The notes: generated from the sequence alone by a model not told the origin. A stretch of DNA of 46,454 nucleotides from Arthrobacter sp. HY1533 (GCF_027568515.1 NZ_JANKZF010000010.1:1-46454); one strand, 5' to 3'. Positions 16,074-25,412 are shown, counted from the stretch's first letter. A program made the numbers and translations.

Positions 16074-17966
16074 CTACTGGCCAGCCGGGGCCAGGTTGGC
16101 GCGGGTCAGCACCGTGCTCTCGGGGATCTGGCGCACGGCGCCCTTGTCGGCGCTCGTGGCCATGGAGGCGTAGGCGCGCAGGGCGGCCGAGACCTCACGC
16201 TCACGGTTGACCGGCTGGTAGCCGATCGTGGATTCGAGCAGTTCGCGGCGTGCGTCCAGCTCGGCGTTGTCCACCACGAGCTCCAGGGAGCGGTTGGGGA
16301 TGTCGATGCGGACAATGTCGCCGTCCTGCACCAGGGCGATGGTGCCGCCGGCCGCAGCCTCGGGGGAGACGTGGCCAATGGAAAGGCCTGAGGTGCCGCC
16401 GGAGAAGCGGCCGTCCGTGATGAGCGCGCAGACCTTGCCCAGGCCCAGGCCCTTCAGGAAGGAGGTGGGGTAGAGCATTTCCTGCATGCCGGGTCCGCCG
16501 CGGGGGCCTTCGTAGCGGATGACCACCACGTCGCCGGCCTTGACCACCTTGGACAGGATCTTTTCCACGGCTTCGTCCTGGGATTCGCAGACCACGGCCG
16601 GGCCCTCGAACGTCCAGATGGACTCGTCCACGCCGGCGGTCTTGACCACGGCGCCGTCGAGCGCGATGTTGCCGCGCAGCACGGCCAGGCCGCCGTCCTT
16701 GGAGAAAGCGTGCTCAACGTCGCGCAGGCAGCCATCGGCGGCGTCGGTGTCCAGGGACGTCCACTCAGCTGACTGTGAGAAAGCGGTGGAGGAGCGCTGG
16801 CCGCCGGGGGCCGCTGTCCACAGGGCCTTGGCTTCATCGGTGGCCTTGCCGCCGCGCAGGTCCCAGTCGTCCAGCCAGTCGGTGAGGCCTTCGGAGTGGA
16901 CCGAGTTGACGTTCGTGTGCAGCAGCCCGCCGCGGTTCAGCTCGCCCAGCAGCGCCGGGATGCCGCCGGCGCGGTGCACATCCTCCATGTAGTAGGTCTT
17001 CTTGCCTGCAACGTTCGGGGCAACCTTGGCCAGGCACGGCACCTTGCGGGACTTCGCGTCGATGTCCTCGAGGTCGTACTTCAGTCCGGCCTCCTGCGCT
17101 GCGGCGAGCAGGTGCAGGATCGTGTTGGTGGAACCGCCCATGGCGATGTCCAGGGCCATGGCGTTATCGAAGGCCTCGAAGCTGGCGATCGAGCGCGGCA
17201 GCACGGAGGCGTCGTCGTCCTCGTAGTAGCGCTTGGCCAGGGCGACGGCGGTGGCACCGGCACGCTGGTAGAGCTCCTTGCGCGCGGTGTGGGTGGCCAG
17301 CAGCGAGCCGTTGCCCGGCAGGGACAGGCCAATGGCCTCGGTCAGGCAGTTCATGGAGTTGGCCGTGAACATGCCCGAGCAGGAGCCGCAGGTGGGGCAG
17401 GCGTTGTCTTCGATGAGCTCAATGTCGGCGTCGGAAACCGTGGCGTCCACGGCGTCGGAGATGGCGTTGACCAGGTCCAGGGAGCGGATGGAACCGTCGG
17501 TCAGGGTGACCCGGCCGGCTTCCATGGGGCCGCCGGAGACAAAGACGGTGGGGATGTTCAGGCGCAGGGCGGCCATGAGCATGCCGGGGGTGATCTTGTC
17601 GCAGTTGGAAATGCAGACCAGCACGTCGGCACAGTGGGCGTTGACCATGTATTCGACGGAGTCGGCAATCAGGTCGCGGGAAGGCAGCGAGTAGAGCATG
17701 CCGCCGTGGCCCATGGCGATGCCGTCATCCACGGCGATCGTGTTGAACTCCCGGGCGATGGCGCCGGCCTCGTGGATGGCGTCGGAGACAATGCGGCCCA
17801 CGGGGGCAAGGTGGGTGTGGCCCGGCACGAACTCGGTGAAGGAGTTCGCGACGGCGACGATCGGCTTGCCGATGTCGGACTTGGCAACACCGGAGGCCAT
17901 CATGAGGGCGCGGGCGCCGGCCATGTTGCGGCCGTGGGTGACTGTACGTGAACGTAATGGAGGCAT
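16074..17966 (-). CDS. ilvD: dihydroxy-acid dehydratase
   Basis: This Fe-S enzyme dehydrates 2,3-dihydroxy acids in valine, leucine and isoleucine synthesis. The 630-residue protein shows [24 protein letters not shown], the cluster cysteines in [12 protein letters not shown] and [19 protein letters not shown], and the C-terminal [15 protein letters not shown]. It is of the E. coli type, with a 4Fe-4S cluster expected. I chose ATG 17966, which starts [23 protein letters not shown], matching the family start. No ribosome binding site is visible, but TTAACT lies 6 bases before the ATG, so the mRNA may be leaderless. It stands alone, divergent from an MmyB-type regulator. Confidence 0.96.
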   Translation of the reverse strand: MPPLRSRTVTHGRNMAGARALMMASGVAKSDIGKPIVAVANSFTEFVPGHTHLAPVGRIVSDAIHEAGAIAREFNTIAVDDGIAMGHGGMLYSLPSRDLIADSVEYMVNAHCADVLVCISNCDKITPGMLMAALRLNIPTVFVSGGPMEAGRVTLTDGSIRSLDLVNAISDAVDATVSDADIELIEDNACPTCGSCSGMFTANSMNCLTEAIGLSLPGNGSLLATHTARKELYQRAGATAVALAKRYYEDDDASVLPRSIASFEAFDNAMALDIAMGGSTNTILHLLAAAQEAGLKYDLEDIDAKSRKVPCLAKVAPNVAGKKTYYMEDVHRAGGIPALLGELNRGGLLHTNVNSVHSEGLTDWLDDWDLRGGKATDEAKALWTAAPGGQRSSTAFSQSAEWTSLDTDAADGCLRDVEHAFSKDGGLAVLRGNIALDGAVVKTAGVDESIWTFEGPAVVCESQDEAVEKILSKVVKAGDVVVIRYEGPRGGPGMQEMLYPTSFLKGLGLGKVCALITDGRFSGGTSGLSIGHVSPEAAAGGTIALVQDGDIVRIDIPNRSLELVVDNAELDARRELLESTIGYQPVNREREVSAALRAYASMATSADKGAVRQIPESTVLTRANLAPAGQ

Positions 17967-18014
17967 GAGAGTAGTTAACCAGCAATAAGGGCGGAGCGTG
18001 AAGACGGCGTCAAT

Positions 18015-18037
18015 ACTAGTAGTGGCAGTGCTAGTTT
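18015..18037 (+). promoter_or_regulatory. leaderless -10 box and possible operator of the MmyB-type regulator
   Basis: TAGTTT (18032-18037) is 6 bases before the ATG at 18044, fitting a leaderless promoter, although GGAG in the spacer could also serve translation. ACTAGT (18015-18020) and GCTAGT (18030-18035) are similar half-sites 15 bases apart and may bind the regulator itself. Confidence 0.4.
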
Positions 18038-18043
18038 GGAGCG

Positions 18044-18868
18044 ATGAATGAAGAACGACGCCGTGAGCTGGGCCAGTTTCTCCGCGACCGCCGCACGGGG
18101 CTGGTTCGTGCGGAACACGGGCTGCCTCCCATAGGCCGCAGCCGGACACTGGGCCTGCGCCGCGAGGAGATTGCCGCCTTCGCCGCCGTCAGCGTCACCT
18201 GGTACACCTGGCTGGAACAGGGCCGGGACATCAACGCCTCCCGCCAGGTGCTCGAATCCATTGGCCGGGTGCTGCGGCTCAGCCCGGCCGAGCAGTCCTA
18301 CGTGCTGGCGCTCGGTGGCCATGCCGCGGTGCCGGCGGGCGGAACTGCGGTGATTGAATCTGTCCCCGCGCACCTGCAGGCCCTGCTGGACGCCATGGAC
18401 TTTCCCGCATTCGCGGTGGCCCCCGACTGGGGGATCGCCGGCTGGAATGCGGCCTACCAGGGCCTGTATTCACGCATTGCCGAGGTGGACCCGGCCGAGC
18501 GGAACCTGCTGTGGCTGGTGTTCACGGATCCGCAATTGCGCCAAATGCTGCCCGACTGGGACATCACGTCGCGAAACTTTGTGGCGGAGTTCCGGGCCGA
18601 GGCCGGGCCGCGCCTTGGCTCCGCCGCGCACACCTCGCTGGTGGGCAATCTGCAGCAGGAAAGTGTTGAATTTGCCAGCATCTGGGCCGAGCACGTTGTG
18701 CTGAACTTTTCCTCACGGCGGCGTGTGTTCATTCACCCCGCGGTGGGGAAGCTGGTGTTTGAACAGCACAGGCTGGTGCCCTCCGACGTCCCTGACCTGC
18801 ACTTTGTCATGTACGTGCCCACTGAAGGGACACCCACCGGCGAACGGCTGGCCCGGCTGGGGGCCTGA
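18044..18868 (+). CDS. XRE/MmyB-type transcriptional regulator
   Basis: The 274-residue protein has an N-terminal helix-turn-helix with the mark of the MmyB group, [33 protein letters not shown] ligand-binding PAS-like domain of about 170 residues follows, with [16 protein letters not shown] and a C-terminal [15 protein letters not shown]. Members usually regulate a divergent metabolic gene; here the divergent gene is ilvD, which is an unusual partner, so the true target may be elsewhere. Its stop is one base from the convergent recR stop, with both inside a small hairpin (18864-18879). Confidence 0.9.
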   Translation: MNEERRRELGQFLRDRRTGLVRAEHGLPPIGRSRTLGLRREEIAAFAAVSVTWYTWLEQGRDINASRQVLESIGRVLRLSPAEQSYVLALGGHAAVPAGGTAVIESVPAHLQALLDAMDFPAFAVAPDWGIAGWNAAYQGLYSRIAEVDPAERNLLWLVFTDPQLRQMLPDWDITSRNFVAEFRAEAGPRLGSAAHTSLVGNLQQESVEFASIWAEHVVLNFSSRRRVFIHPAVGKLVFEQHRLVPSDVPDLHFVMYVPTEGTPTGERLARLGA

Positions 18869-18869
18869 C

Positions 18870-19469
18870 TTAGGTCAGGGCGTTGCGGCGGCCCTCAAAG
18901 GCGCGGCCCAGGGTGACCTCGTCGGCGTACTCCAAGTCGCCGCCCACGGGCAGGCCCGAGGCTAGGCGGGTGACGGTGATGCCGAGGGTCTTGAGCATGC
19001 GCGACAGGTACGTGGCCGTGGCCTCGCCCTCAAGGTTGGGGTCGGTGGCAATGATGATTTCCTGGATCTGCGCGTCATTGAGGCGCGTGAGCAGTTCCCG
19101 GATGCGCAGCTGGTCCGGGCCGATGCCGGCGATCGGGTTGATGGAGCCGCCCAGCACGTGGTACCTGCCGCGGAAGGCGCGCGTGCGCTCCACGGCGAGG
19201 ACGTCCTTGGATTCCTCGACGACGCAGATGACTGTGGGGTCGCGGCGGTCGTCGCGGCAGATGTTGCACAGCTCGGATTCCGTGACGTTGCCGCAGACGG
19301 TGCAGAACTTCACGCGTTCCTTGACCGTGACAATGGCCTTGACCAGGCGCTGCATGTCCTCGCTGTCAGCCTCCAGGATGTGGAAGGCGAGCCGCTGGGC
19401 CGACTTTGGCCCGATTCCGGGCAGTCGCCCCAACTCGTCAATGAGCTCCTGAACTGCTCCCTCGTACAC
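18870..19469 (-). CDS. recR: recombination protein RecR
   Basis: RecR acts with RecF and RecO to load RecA at gaps. The 199-residue protein has the helix-hairpin-helix [17 protein letters not shown], a four-cysteine zinc finger ([17 protein letters not shown]), and the Toprim domain with [12 protein letters not shown] and [15 protein letters not shown]. The GTG start at 19469 has AAGAGGC 3 bases upstream. It follows dnaX by 44 bases in the standard dnaX-recR operon. The YbaB gene often found between the two is absent, as is common in actinobacteria. Confidence 0.97.
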   Translation of the reverse strand: MYEGAVQELIDELGRLPGIGPKSAQRLAFHILEADSEDMQRLVKAIVTVKERVKFCTVCGNVTESELCNICRDDRRDPTVICVVEESKDVLAVERTRAFRGRYHVLGGSINPIAGIGPDQLRIRELLTRLNDAQIQEIIIATDPNLEGEATATYLSRMLKTLGITVTRLASGLPVGGDLEYADEVTLGRAFEGRRNALT

Positions 19470-19513
19470 AATGCCTCTTCATCTGTTGGTTCAAAAATGG
19501 TGGTGCGGGTGGC

Positions 19514-22500
19514 CTAGCTGGACTGGTTCAAGGGGCGTTCCTCGATCAGCACTCCGCCCAGAATACGCTCAACGGCGGCCTGGCCCACCACTCCGGATTC
19601 CTCTATGGTGACGTCGTCCGGGCTGGGCACGTCCTCCACATAGGTGGTGGCCGCTGCAACGGCGGGTGCCTGTGCCCGGCCGGCCTGCGCTTCGGAGCTG
19701 TTGGCCAGGCGTTGGTACCGGCTCATGGGTTCTGGCGCGGCTGTGCCATTTACATCGGCAGGGGCCTCAACGGCCCGTGCTTCGGCGGGATCGGCAACCG
19801 GGGGAGCGGCCACGGCTGCCGCTTCAGGTGCCGCAGGCGCGGCCGGTGCCGCGTCCTGTGTGGCGGCAGCCGGCTGCGCCCAGTCCGGGGCGTCGGCCGA
19901 GGCGCCCCAGCCGGGGTCGGCCACGTCCGAGCGCTTGGTCTGGCCCAGGGAAACGCCCCAGTCCTGTGCGGCATTTCCGCCCGGCTGCTGCCCCGCCTGC
20001 TCGGCCATCTTGCGTGCCAGAAGTTCACTGCGGCGCGGCGCTTCCTGCCCTGCCGGGGCCACGGCCTCGGCAGGCGTTTCCACGGGAGTGTCCCAGCCGG
20101 TGGTCCAGGCCGAAATGGGTGAGACCTTGGGTGGGGTGTAGGCGGCCGGTGCGGCGGGCTGGGGATCCCCGGCGGATTCGGCCTGGGCCTGTGCCGGCTG
20201 AGGGGAGGAATCCTGCGGCTGGGAGTAGCCGCCCTGGTAGGGGTCGGCTCCTGCGTACGGGTCGGAATCCGGGTGGGGCTCGTCCCAAGGGTCGCTGGGT
20301 TCGGTCGGTCCGTCCCAGGGGGCCTGTTCCATGGGGGCGGGCGCAGCCTGGGAGGCGGCAGGGGCCGCTGCGTGCGGCTGCTCGGCCGTTGCAGGAGCCT
20401 TGGCGGCGGGTGCCTGGACCTGGACCTGTGGCGGTTCCGGTGCGCCGGCGGCCGGACGTGCCTCTGGCTGGGGAGCGGGGGGAGCCGCGTGTTGTGCGGT
20501 GGGCAGCCCCCAGGAGTCAACCGCCGGTGCGCTGGATTCTGTCTGGGCAGGCTGGGCAGGCTGGGCAGGCTGGGCAGGCTGGGCAGGCTGCGCCGGCTGT
20601 GCAGCTTGCGCAGGCGGTGCCGCTTGGGTGGCCAGGGATGCGGGGTTGGCGCCGGCCTGCGGCTGGGCAGTGGGCTGCAGGGAATCCACAGGGCCGCCTG
20701 CGGCGGGCTGGGCACTGCTTACAGGCCCTCCGCCCCGGGGCGACGGGCTAGCGGCCTGGACTTTTGGGTTTGGCTCAGCGCTCGCCTTCGGGGCTTCGCC
20801 GTCGGCAGGCAGGATTTGGACGGACATGCCCAAGACCTCTTTGATGGCCTGCTGCAGGTTTTCCAGGTGCCCGCTGTTGCGGAACGTGGCAATGAGCCCG
20901 GAGGAGGGAAGGCCAACGCGCAATTCCTGGCCGTCGAATGTCTGGGGCACAACGTTTTGGTTGACGATGACCCAGGAGGCCATGCGGATGTTCCGCAGTG
21001 CGCCGAGGATCTCCGGCCAGGCCCTGCGGATGACTTCGATGCCCGTTGACCCGGATGCTGCCGGTGCAGCTTGTTCCGGTGTTGCCTCAGGGCGGGCCGG
21101 GGCTGCCGGTTCGGCGGCTTGCGGTTGGGCCGGCTCCGGGTGCTGCTGTTCCTGCTGGCTGGCAAATGCGGGGCTGCCTGCGGGGGTGGGCAGATCGTCC
21201 CAGCTGCGTGCCGCCTGTTCCACCTTGGCGGGTGTGGCCGGCTGGGGCTGGGGGACCTGCACAGGCTGAAGCTGCACGGGTGCGGGCTGCTCGGGTGCGG
21301 GCTGCTCGGGTGCGGGCTGTTCCGCTGCGGGCTGCGGCGAAACCGCGGGGGCCTCGGCCACAGGTGCGGCCGTGGGTGCATGGCGCGCGGCCACTTCGGC
21401 GCCGGCGGCCTCCTTGGCCTTCGCCAGCTGGGCACGCACGGCAGCCAGGCCGCCGCTTGTGCCGCCGGTGTCGGCAGGTGCCGCCGCGGTGGCGGCGAAC
21501 TGCGCCGCGGAAGGCGGTGCCGATTCGGCAGGGGCATGAGAAGCCTGTGCCGCCGGAGCGCCGCCGTAGTTGAGGCGTCGCTCCATCTGGTCCAGGCGGG
21601 TGGCCATGCCACGTGCGGAGGCATCGGCCCCCGGCAGCAGCAGGCGGGCACCCAGGAGTTCAAGGTGCAGGCGCGGCGAGGTGGCGCCCGTCATTTCATT
21701 GAAGGCGGCGTTCGTGACGTCGGCCGCTCGGGAGAGCTCCGCGGCACCCAGCTGGGCGGCCTGGGTCTGCATGCGGGCAATGAGCTCGTCGGGTGTGCCG
21801 CGCAGGATTGCGTGGGCACTTTCGGGCATGGCCTGCACAATGATGAGGTCGCGGAAGCGTTCCAGCAGGTCCTCGACAAAGCGGCGGGGATCGTGCCCGG
21901 TCTGGATGACCCGGTCCACGGACTTGAACACCGTGGCGGAATCCCCGGCGGCCAGGGCCTCGACGACGTCGTCCAGCAGAGAGGAGTGGGTGTAGCCCAG
22001 CAGGTCAACGGCGAGGTCGTAGTCCAGCCCGGTTGCCGCGGCACCAGCCATGAGCTGGTCCAGGACGGAGAGCGAATCACGCACGGAGCCGCCGCCGGCA
22101 CGAACCACGAGAGAGAGCACGCCGGGCGCCACGGGGACGTTCTCGGATTCGCACAACTGTGCCAAATAGGCCATGAGGGGTTCCGGCGGCACCAGGCGGA
22201 AGGGGTAGTGGTGCGTGCGCGAGCGGATGGTGCCAATGACCTTGTCCGGCTCGGTGGTGGCGAAGATGAACTTGATGTGCTCCGGCGGTTCTTCGACAAT
22301 CTTCAGCAGCGCGTTGAAGCCTGCCGAGGTGACCATGTGGGCCTCATCAATGATGAAAATCTTGTAGCGGTCCCGGATGGGGGCAAAGGTGGCGCGTTCG
22401 CGCAGGTCGCGGGCATCGTCCACACCGCCGTGGCTGGCCGCGTCAATTTCAATGACATCCAGGGAGCCGGAGCCGCCGCGGGCCAGCTCGATGCAGCTTT

Positions 22501-22732
22501 CGCATTCGCCGCAGGGGTGTGCCGTGGGGCCCTTGGCGCAGTTCAGGCAGCGGGCCAGGATTCGTGCCGAGGTGGTTTTTCCGCAGCCGCGGGGGCCGGA
22601 GAAGAGGTAGGCGTGGTTGACGCGGTTCTTGTCCAGGGCAGTCATCAGCGGTGCCGTGACATGTTCCTGGCCAATGACCTGGGCAAAGGAATCCGGACGG
22701 TACCGGCGGTACAGGGCTGTTGGTGCGCTCAC
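19514..22732 (-). CDS. dnaX: DNA polymerase III subunits gamma and tau
   Basis: DnaX is the clamp-loader ATPase of the replisome. The N-terminal 370 residues have Walker A GPRGCGKTTSARILARCLNC, the zinc cysteines in CAKGPTAHPCGECESC, IDEAHMVTSAGFNALLK and the GGSVRDSLS sensor. A low-complexity Ala/Pro/Gln region of several hundred residues follows, interrupted by a folded tau-like domain (EVIRRAWPEILGALRNIRMASWVIVNQN) near residue 560. At 1,072 residues it is long, mainly through disordered sequence. I chose GTG 22732, giving MSAPTALYRRYRPDSF; the ribosome site is weak. It lies directly after the SRP RNA gene and before recR. I found no clear frameshift site for gamma. Confidence 0.96.
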   Translation of the reverse strand: MSAPTALYRRYRPDSFAQVIGQEHVTAPLMTALDKNRVNHAYLFSGPRGCGKTTSARILARCLNCAKGPTAHPCGECESCIELARGGSGSLDVIEIDAASHGGVDDARDLRERATFAPIRDRYKIFIIDEAHMVTSAGFNALLKIVEEPPEHIKFIFATTEPDKVIGTIRSRTHHYPFRLVPPEPLMAYLAQLCESENVPVAPGVLSLVVRAGGGSVRDSLSVLDQLMAGAAATGLDYDLAVDLLGYTHSSLLDDVVEALAAGDSATVFKSVDRVIQTGHDPRRFVEDLLERFRDLIIVQAMPESAHAILRGTPDELIARMQTQAAQLGAAELSRAADVTNAAFNEMTGATSPRLHLELLGARLLLPGADASARGMATRLDQMERRLNYGGAPAAQASHAPAESAPPSAAQFAATAAAPADTGGTSGGLAAVRAQLAKAKEAAGAEVAARHAPTAAPVAEAPAVSPQPAAEQPAPEQPAPEQPAPVQLQPVQVPQPQPATPAKVEQAARSWDDLPTPAGSPAFASQQEQQHPEPAQPQAAEPAAPARPEATPEQAAPAASGSTGIEVIRRAWPEILGALRNIRMASWVIVNQNVVPQTFDGQELRVGLPSSGLIATFRNSGHLENLQQAIKEVLGMSVQILPADGEAPKASAEPNPKVQAASPSPRGGGPVSSAQPAAGGPVDSLQPTAQPQAGANPASLATQAAPPAQAAQPAQPAQPAQPAQPAQPAQTESSAPAVDSWGLPTAQHAAPPAPQPEARPAAGAPEPPQVQVQAPAAKAPATAEQPHAAAPAASQAAPAPMEQAPWDGPTEPSDPWDEPHPDSDPYAGADPYQGGYSQPQDSSPQPAQAQAESAGDPQPAAPAAYTPPKVSPISAWTTGWDTPVETPAEAVAPAGQEAPRRSELLARKMAEQAGQQPGGNAAQDWGVSLGQTKRSDVADPGWGASADAPDWAQPAAATQDAAPAAPAAPEAAAVAAPPVADPAEARAVEAPADVNGTAAPEPMSRYQRLANSSEAQAGRAQAPAVAAATTYVEDVPSPDDVTIEESGVVGQAAVERILGGVLIEERPLNQSS
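20545..20589 (-). repeat. five perfect 9-base tandem repeats in dnaX
   Basis: GGGCAGGCT is repeated five times without change and encodes a run of Gln-Pro-Ala in the disordered linker of DnaX. A second repeated block of 15-base units (GCGGGCTGCTCGGGT) lies near 21280-21322. Such tracts vary in copy number by slippage, so linker length may differ between strains. Confidence 0.9.
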
Positions 22733-22809
22733 AGTTGAAACCCTATCTAATCCGCCTGACAAAATGCCGCGTCAATGCTGCAAATCCGGCATATCTGGGG
22801 ATAAATAAA

Positions 22810-22896
22810 GACCCCCCATGCACCCGCCAGAGCCCGCTTACCCTTGCTACCTTCCGGTCCTGGGGGAGTTCACAGGGTGACGCCACATGAGGGGCC
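22810..22896 (-). ncRNA. ffs: signal recognition particle RNA, small bacterial type (4.5S)
   Basis: On the minus strand the conserved Ffh-binding core is complete: CCAGGACCGGAAGGTAGCAA followed by GGGTAAGCGGGCTCTGGCGGG. The 5' end GGCCCCTCATG pairs with the 3' end GCATGGGGGGTC, which is followed by TTTATTTAT, a terminator-like tail. It is upstream of dnaX, a common actinobacterial location. The exact ends are inferred from the pairing. Confidence 0.92.
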
Positions 22897-23073
22897 GGGA
22901 ATCAGCTTACCCGACAGCGGCGGCGCGGGCGAATCCACATGCGGGCCTGTGGGGCATATCAATTTTGGGGCCGCGGTGGTACGTTCGCCACACAGGGGGC
23001 ACATGACATTGCCAAGCCGGTCCCGCGACGATTTCGCCCCTGCGTTGCCGGTGACCACCAAGGAGCGGTAGCC

Positions 23074-23286
23074 ATGTTGAGCTACGGATTGTTTGAATGG
23101 GTCTTTTGGGTGCTGGCCATTGGAACAGGCCTGACGGCCCTCATGCGCAGCGAGGTGTTCTCCACCAACACTTCCCAGCGCACCCACCACCACTCGGGCC
23201 AGCAGTTCCTGCTGTGGATCCTGGCCGCCGCCTTTGCGCTTTCGGGATTCGTCACGGCCGCGCTGGCCATGCGCGCCGGCCACTGA
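23074..23286 (+). CDS. small two-helix membrane protein
   Basis: The 70-residue protein MLSYGLFEWVFWVLAIGTG has two hydrophobic segments (residues about 4-22 and 43-63) joined by a polar loop with SQRTHHHSGQQ. ATG 23074 has AAGGAG at 8-base spacing. I recognise it as the sort of small hypothetical membrane protein common in Arthrobacter, with no known role. It is followed by a 400-base gene-free interval with hairpins. Confidence 0.65.
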   Translation: MLSYGLFEWVFWVLAIGTGLTALMRSEVFSTNTSQRTHHHSGQQFLLWILAAAFALSGFVTAALAMRAGH

Positions 23287-23697
23287 AGGGTCATGTGACG
23301 CGGCCAAAACGTGATGAATGTCATGCCGTGTGACAATGTTGTAAAGTTGGCATTGTGCTGCAGGGGGCGGCGGGAGCACCGCCGATTGCAGCGCGAGGGC
23401 ACATTGCGTGCCCCCTCCTTTATGCGTCGTCTGCCTTCCGCGATGACCACGGGGGAAATGAGGGCAGTAGGGCTTGAACGGGGCCGTACTGCCCTTATTT
23501 CCTGCCCAAACACGCCCGCCCGCCGCTGCGGGCACACTCCTCCACCCCTTTTCGGGCACCTTCGCGCCGCTTTCGACGGGGCATTTCATGCCCGCAGCCC
23601 CTGAATCCCGGGGTTCTTCGCGTGCCCCTGGCCCCGATTCGTGCGTTCGGCACTTTGTCAGGTACTCTTGAACCTGCCGTGTTTTGCACAGCAAGCT
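23287..23697 (+). other. gene-free, hairpin-rich interval
   Basis: This 411-base interval before the tRNA has no convincing coding region. It holds a hairpin GAGGGCAC-loop-GTGCCCCCTC (23395-23417) followed by CTTTAT. It also holds a 16-base-pair stem with one G-T pair (23454-23469 with 23487-23502, 17-base loop). The first may end the membrane-protein transcript or a short RNA starting near 23340; the second is unexplained. The tRNA promoter must also lie here. Confidence 0.5.
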
Positions 23698-23785
23698 GGA
23701 GGATTCGCCTAGCGGCCTATGGCGCACGCCTGGAACGCGTGTTGGGTTAACGCCCTCGGGGGTTCAAATCCCCCATCCTCCGCCA
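23698..23785 (+). tRNA. tRNA-Ser (anticodon GGA)
   Basis: The 88-base gene folds as a class II tRNA: acceptor GGAGGAT with ATCCTCC, discriminator G, encoded CCA, a long variable arm (TGTTGGGTTAACGCCCTCG region) and the T-loop GTTCAAATC. The anticodon loop CTGGAAC gives GGA, which reads UCC and UCU. The long variable arm and discriminator G are serine features. Confidence 0.96.
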
Positions 23786-23787
23786 AT

Positions 23788-23821
23788 GAAGGGCCCGGAA
23801 TCGAAAGATTCCGGGCCCTTC
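23788..23821 (+). terminator. hairpin after tRNA-Ser
   Basis: A perfect 15-base-pair stem (23788-23802 with 23807-23821) is closed by a GAAA tetraloop and starts 3 bases after the tRNA CCA. There is little T-tract, but position and stability point to transcription termination. Confidence 0.7.
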
Positions 23822-23877
23822 GTCGTTGGCGCCTGCAGCAGCGCCTGCCCCGGGCCACAATTCCCAGAGTGCGGGTC

Positions 23878-23883
23878 TAGACT
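23878..23883 (+). promoter_or_regulatory. leaderless -10 box of the glutathione peroxidase gene
   Basis: TAGACT ends 6 bases before the GTG at 23890, so transcription should begin at or beside the start codon. No ribosome binding site is visible. Confidence 0.5.
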
Positions 23884-23889
23884 CTGGCT

Positions 23890-24369
23890 GTGATTACCAA
23901 TACCTTGAACAACATTCCGCTGACCCTCAGTGACGGCACCACCGCCACGCTCTCCGCACTTGCAGCCAAGGCGGTGCTGCTGGTCAACGTGGCCTCCGAA
24001 TGCGGCTTCACCAAGCAGTACGACGCCCTCGAGGCCCTCCATGACAAGTACCAGGACCAGGGCCTGACAGTTGTGGGCGTCCCCTGCAACCAGTTCGGCG
24101 GGCAGGAACCGGGCACGGAGGAGGAAATTGTTGAGTTCTGCCGCAGGAACTTCGGCGTGACATTCCCGCTCGCGGCCAAGGCAGAGGTGAACGGCGAGGA
24201 CGCCCACCCCATCTTCGCCGCGCTGACCAATGACGGCGCCGAGCCCGTGCAGTGGAACTTCGAGAAGTTCCTCATCACGCACGACGGCGAGCTGCTGGCC
24301 CGCTTCGATTCTCCCGTCACGCCGGACGCACCTGAACTGGTCGCCGCCGTCGAGGGCGCACTCGCCTAG
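23890..24369 (+). CDS. glutathione peroxidase family protein (thioredoxin-dependent type)
   Basis: The 159-residue thioredoxin-fold peroxidase reduces hydroperoxides. The catalytic tetrad is visible: Cys38 in ASECGFTKQY, Gln71 in CNQFGGQEPG, and Trp-Asn in VQWNFEKFL. Cysteine stands where animal enzymes have selenocysteine, and a resolving Cys83 (EFCRRNFGVTFP) is present, as in thioredoxin-dependent bacterial GPx. Actinobacteria lack glutathione, so mycoredoxin or thioredoxin is the likely reductant. The start is GTG 23890 with no ribosome site. It is monocistronic and ends before a strong hairpin shared with the convergent HAD gene. Confidence 0.94.
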   Translation: MITNTLNNIPLTLSDGTTATLSALAAKAVLLVNVASECGFTKQYDALEALHDKYQDQGLTVVGVPCNQFGGQEPGTEEEIVEFCRRNFGVTFPLAAKAEVNGEDAHPIFAALTNDGAEPVQWNFEKFLITHDGELLARFDSPVTPDAPELVAAVEGALA

Positions 24370-24379
24370 AGCAGCCTGA

Positions 24380-24410
24380 TTCCGGGGCGCCGGCTGCCGG
24401 CGCCCCGGAA
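24380..24410. terminator. bidirectional terminator between GPx and HAD genes
   Basis: A perfect 14-base-pair GC-rich stem (24380-24393 with 24397-24410) with a CTG loop occupies the 43-base gap between two convergent genes. Confidence 0.7.
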
Positions 24411-24412
24411 GC

Positions 24413-25300
24413 TTACTTGGCCAGGCCGTCCAGCCAGAACTGCAGGAACGCCGCGCCGGCGAAGTCGTTCACCACGTCGTCGCCGAGCTGCAGGTCAGCG
24501 GCCGTCTTGACGGGGTACGGCTTCGCCGGGACCCCCTCGGCCGGGCGGACATCAACGTGCTTGACCACGTGGTCCTGGTGGTGCAGCCAGTCGGCCATGG
24601 CGTAGTCCGTGCGGGAGTCGCCCACGGTGCGCCAGGCCTGCGGCACGATGCCCTGGGCAGCCAGCAGCTCCACGGCCCGGCTCGCACCGAGATCCTTGCC
24701 CAGCCGCACCGATTCAATGTCGGTGGAAATGATGGACGGGTCAACGCGGTAGTCCACCGTGCCCGCGGAACCCGGTGCGCGGTGTTCAAGGCGCACTGCG
24801 CCGAGGTCGTGCGCGGCAAGCAGTGCCAGCGCATCGGCGTCGAACTTGGCCTGCTCGGCCAGGTAGCTGGCGCTGTCCACCTCAACATGCTGCTCCACGG
24901 AGACCATGGCGCGCTTGGTTTCATCAAAGAACATGTGCCCCGCGTAGGAACTCGCCACGAGCGTGCGGACGTCGTCGCCGTAGGCCGCCGGCATGGCCAG
25001 CTCGCGGTCCACATGGATAGTCCCGGGGCCATCCTGCGTGAAGCTGAACCAGACCGCGCCCTTCTCACAGATCGCGTGGACCACGGCGCCGTCGGGCAGC
25101 CCGGCCTCAAGCATGGGCGCCATGAGCTGCTCGGCAATGAATGCGTCGGAGCGGCCCGTGTTGAACACAACGGGGATGCCCCGACGGACAAGCTCGATCA
25201 GGTTGGCGATGATGTCCGGGGAGACGCGGCGGGTCACGGGGCTGGCCAGCGGGCCGTCCACATCCAGGAGCAGGGCAAGGGGCGGTTGCAAGAGGGTCAT
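24413..25300 (-). CDS. HAD superfamily phosphatase
   Basis: The 295-residue protein carries HAD motif I as LLLDVDGPLASP (nucleophile Asp within the first 20 residues), motif II as VVFNTGRSD, and motif IV as TVGDSRTDYAMADWL. A Cof-type cap domain occupies the middle. Such enzymes dephosphorylate sugar phosphates or nucleotides; the substrate is unknown. I chose ATG 25300, reading MTLLQPPLALLLD, because the segment before it has no ribosome site and is not conserved in appearance. It is monocistronic and divergent from the next gene. Confidence 0.85.
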   Translation of the reverse strand: MTLLQPPLALLLDVDGPLASPVTRRVSPDIIANLIELVRRGIPVVFNTGRSDAFIAEQLMAPMLEAGLPDGAVVHAICEKGAVWFSFTQDGPGTIHVDRELAMPAAYGDDVRTLVASSYAGHMFFDETKRAMVSVEQHVEVDSASYLAEQAKFDADALALLAAHDLGAVRLEHRAPGSAGTVDYRVDPSIISTDIESVRLGKDLGASRAVELLAAQGIVPQAWRTVGDSRTDYAMADWLHHQDHVVKHVDVRPAEGVPAKPYPVKTAADLQLGDDVVNDFAGAAFLQFWLDGLAK

Positions 25301-25406
25301 GGCACCATGTTCGCAGCCCGCGGCGGTGCGCGGCCACTTTCGGTAACCTTTTGGCAACTTAGCGCCGCTGTGGAGCGTGTCAGTTCCCATAGCCGTGCGA
25401 AGTACC

Positions 25407-25412
25407 TAGTCT
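25407..25412 (+). promoter_or_regulatory. leaderless -10 box of the ParB-like gene
   Basis: TAGTCT is 6 bases before GTG 25419. GAAGGG between them directly abuts the GTG and is too close to be a ribosome site. Confidence 0.5.

Noticed and set aside
17967-18000. ilvD as a member of the leaderless set
   Set aside because: TTAACT is 6 bases before the ATG but does not fit TANNNT, so I did not count it, although a leaderless transcript remains possible.
20545-20589. Tandem repeats as a CRISPR array
   Set aside because: The units are 9 bases without spacers and code for Gln-Pro-Ala in DnaX.
21071-22738. 555-codon open frame antisense to dnaX, and several others there
   Set aside because: High GC removes stops from antisense frames; dnaX motifs on the minus strand are unambiguous.
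23361-23420. C-rich hairpins as a 6C RNA
   Set aside because: Only one C-run of five is present, and the two C-rich loops of the 6C motif are missing.
23698-23785. tRNA-Ser as an integration site
   Set aside because: No integrase and no repeat of the tRNA 3' end are found in the window.
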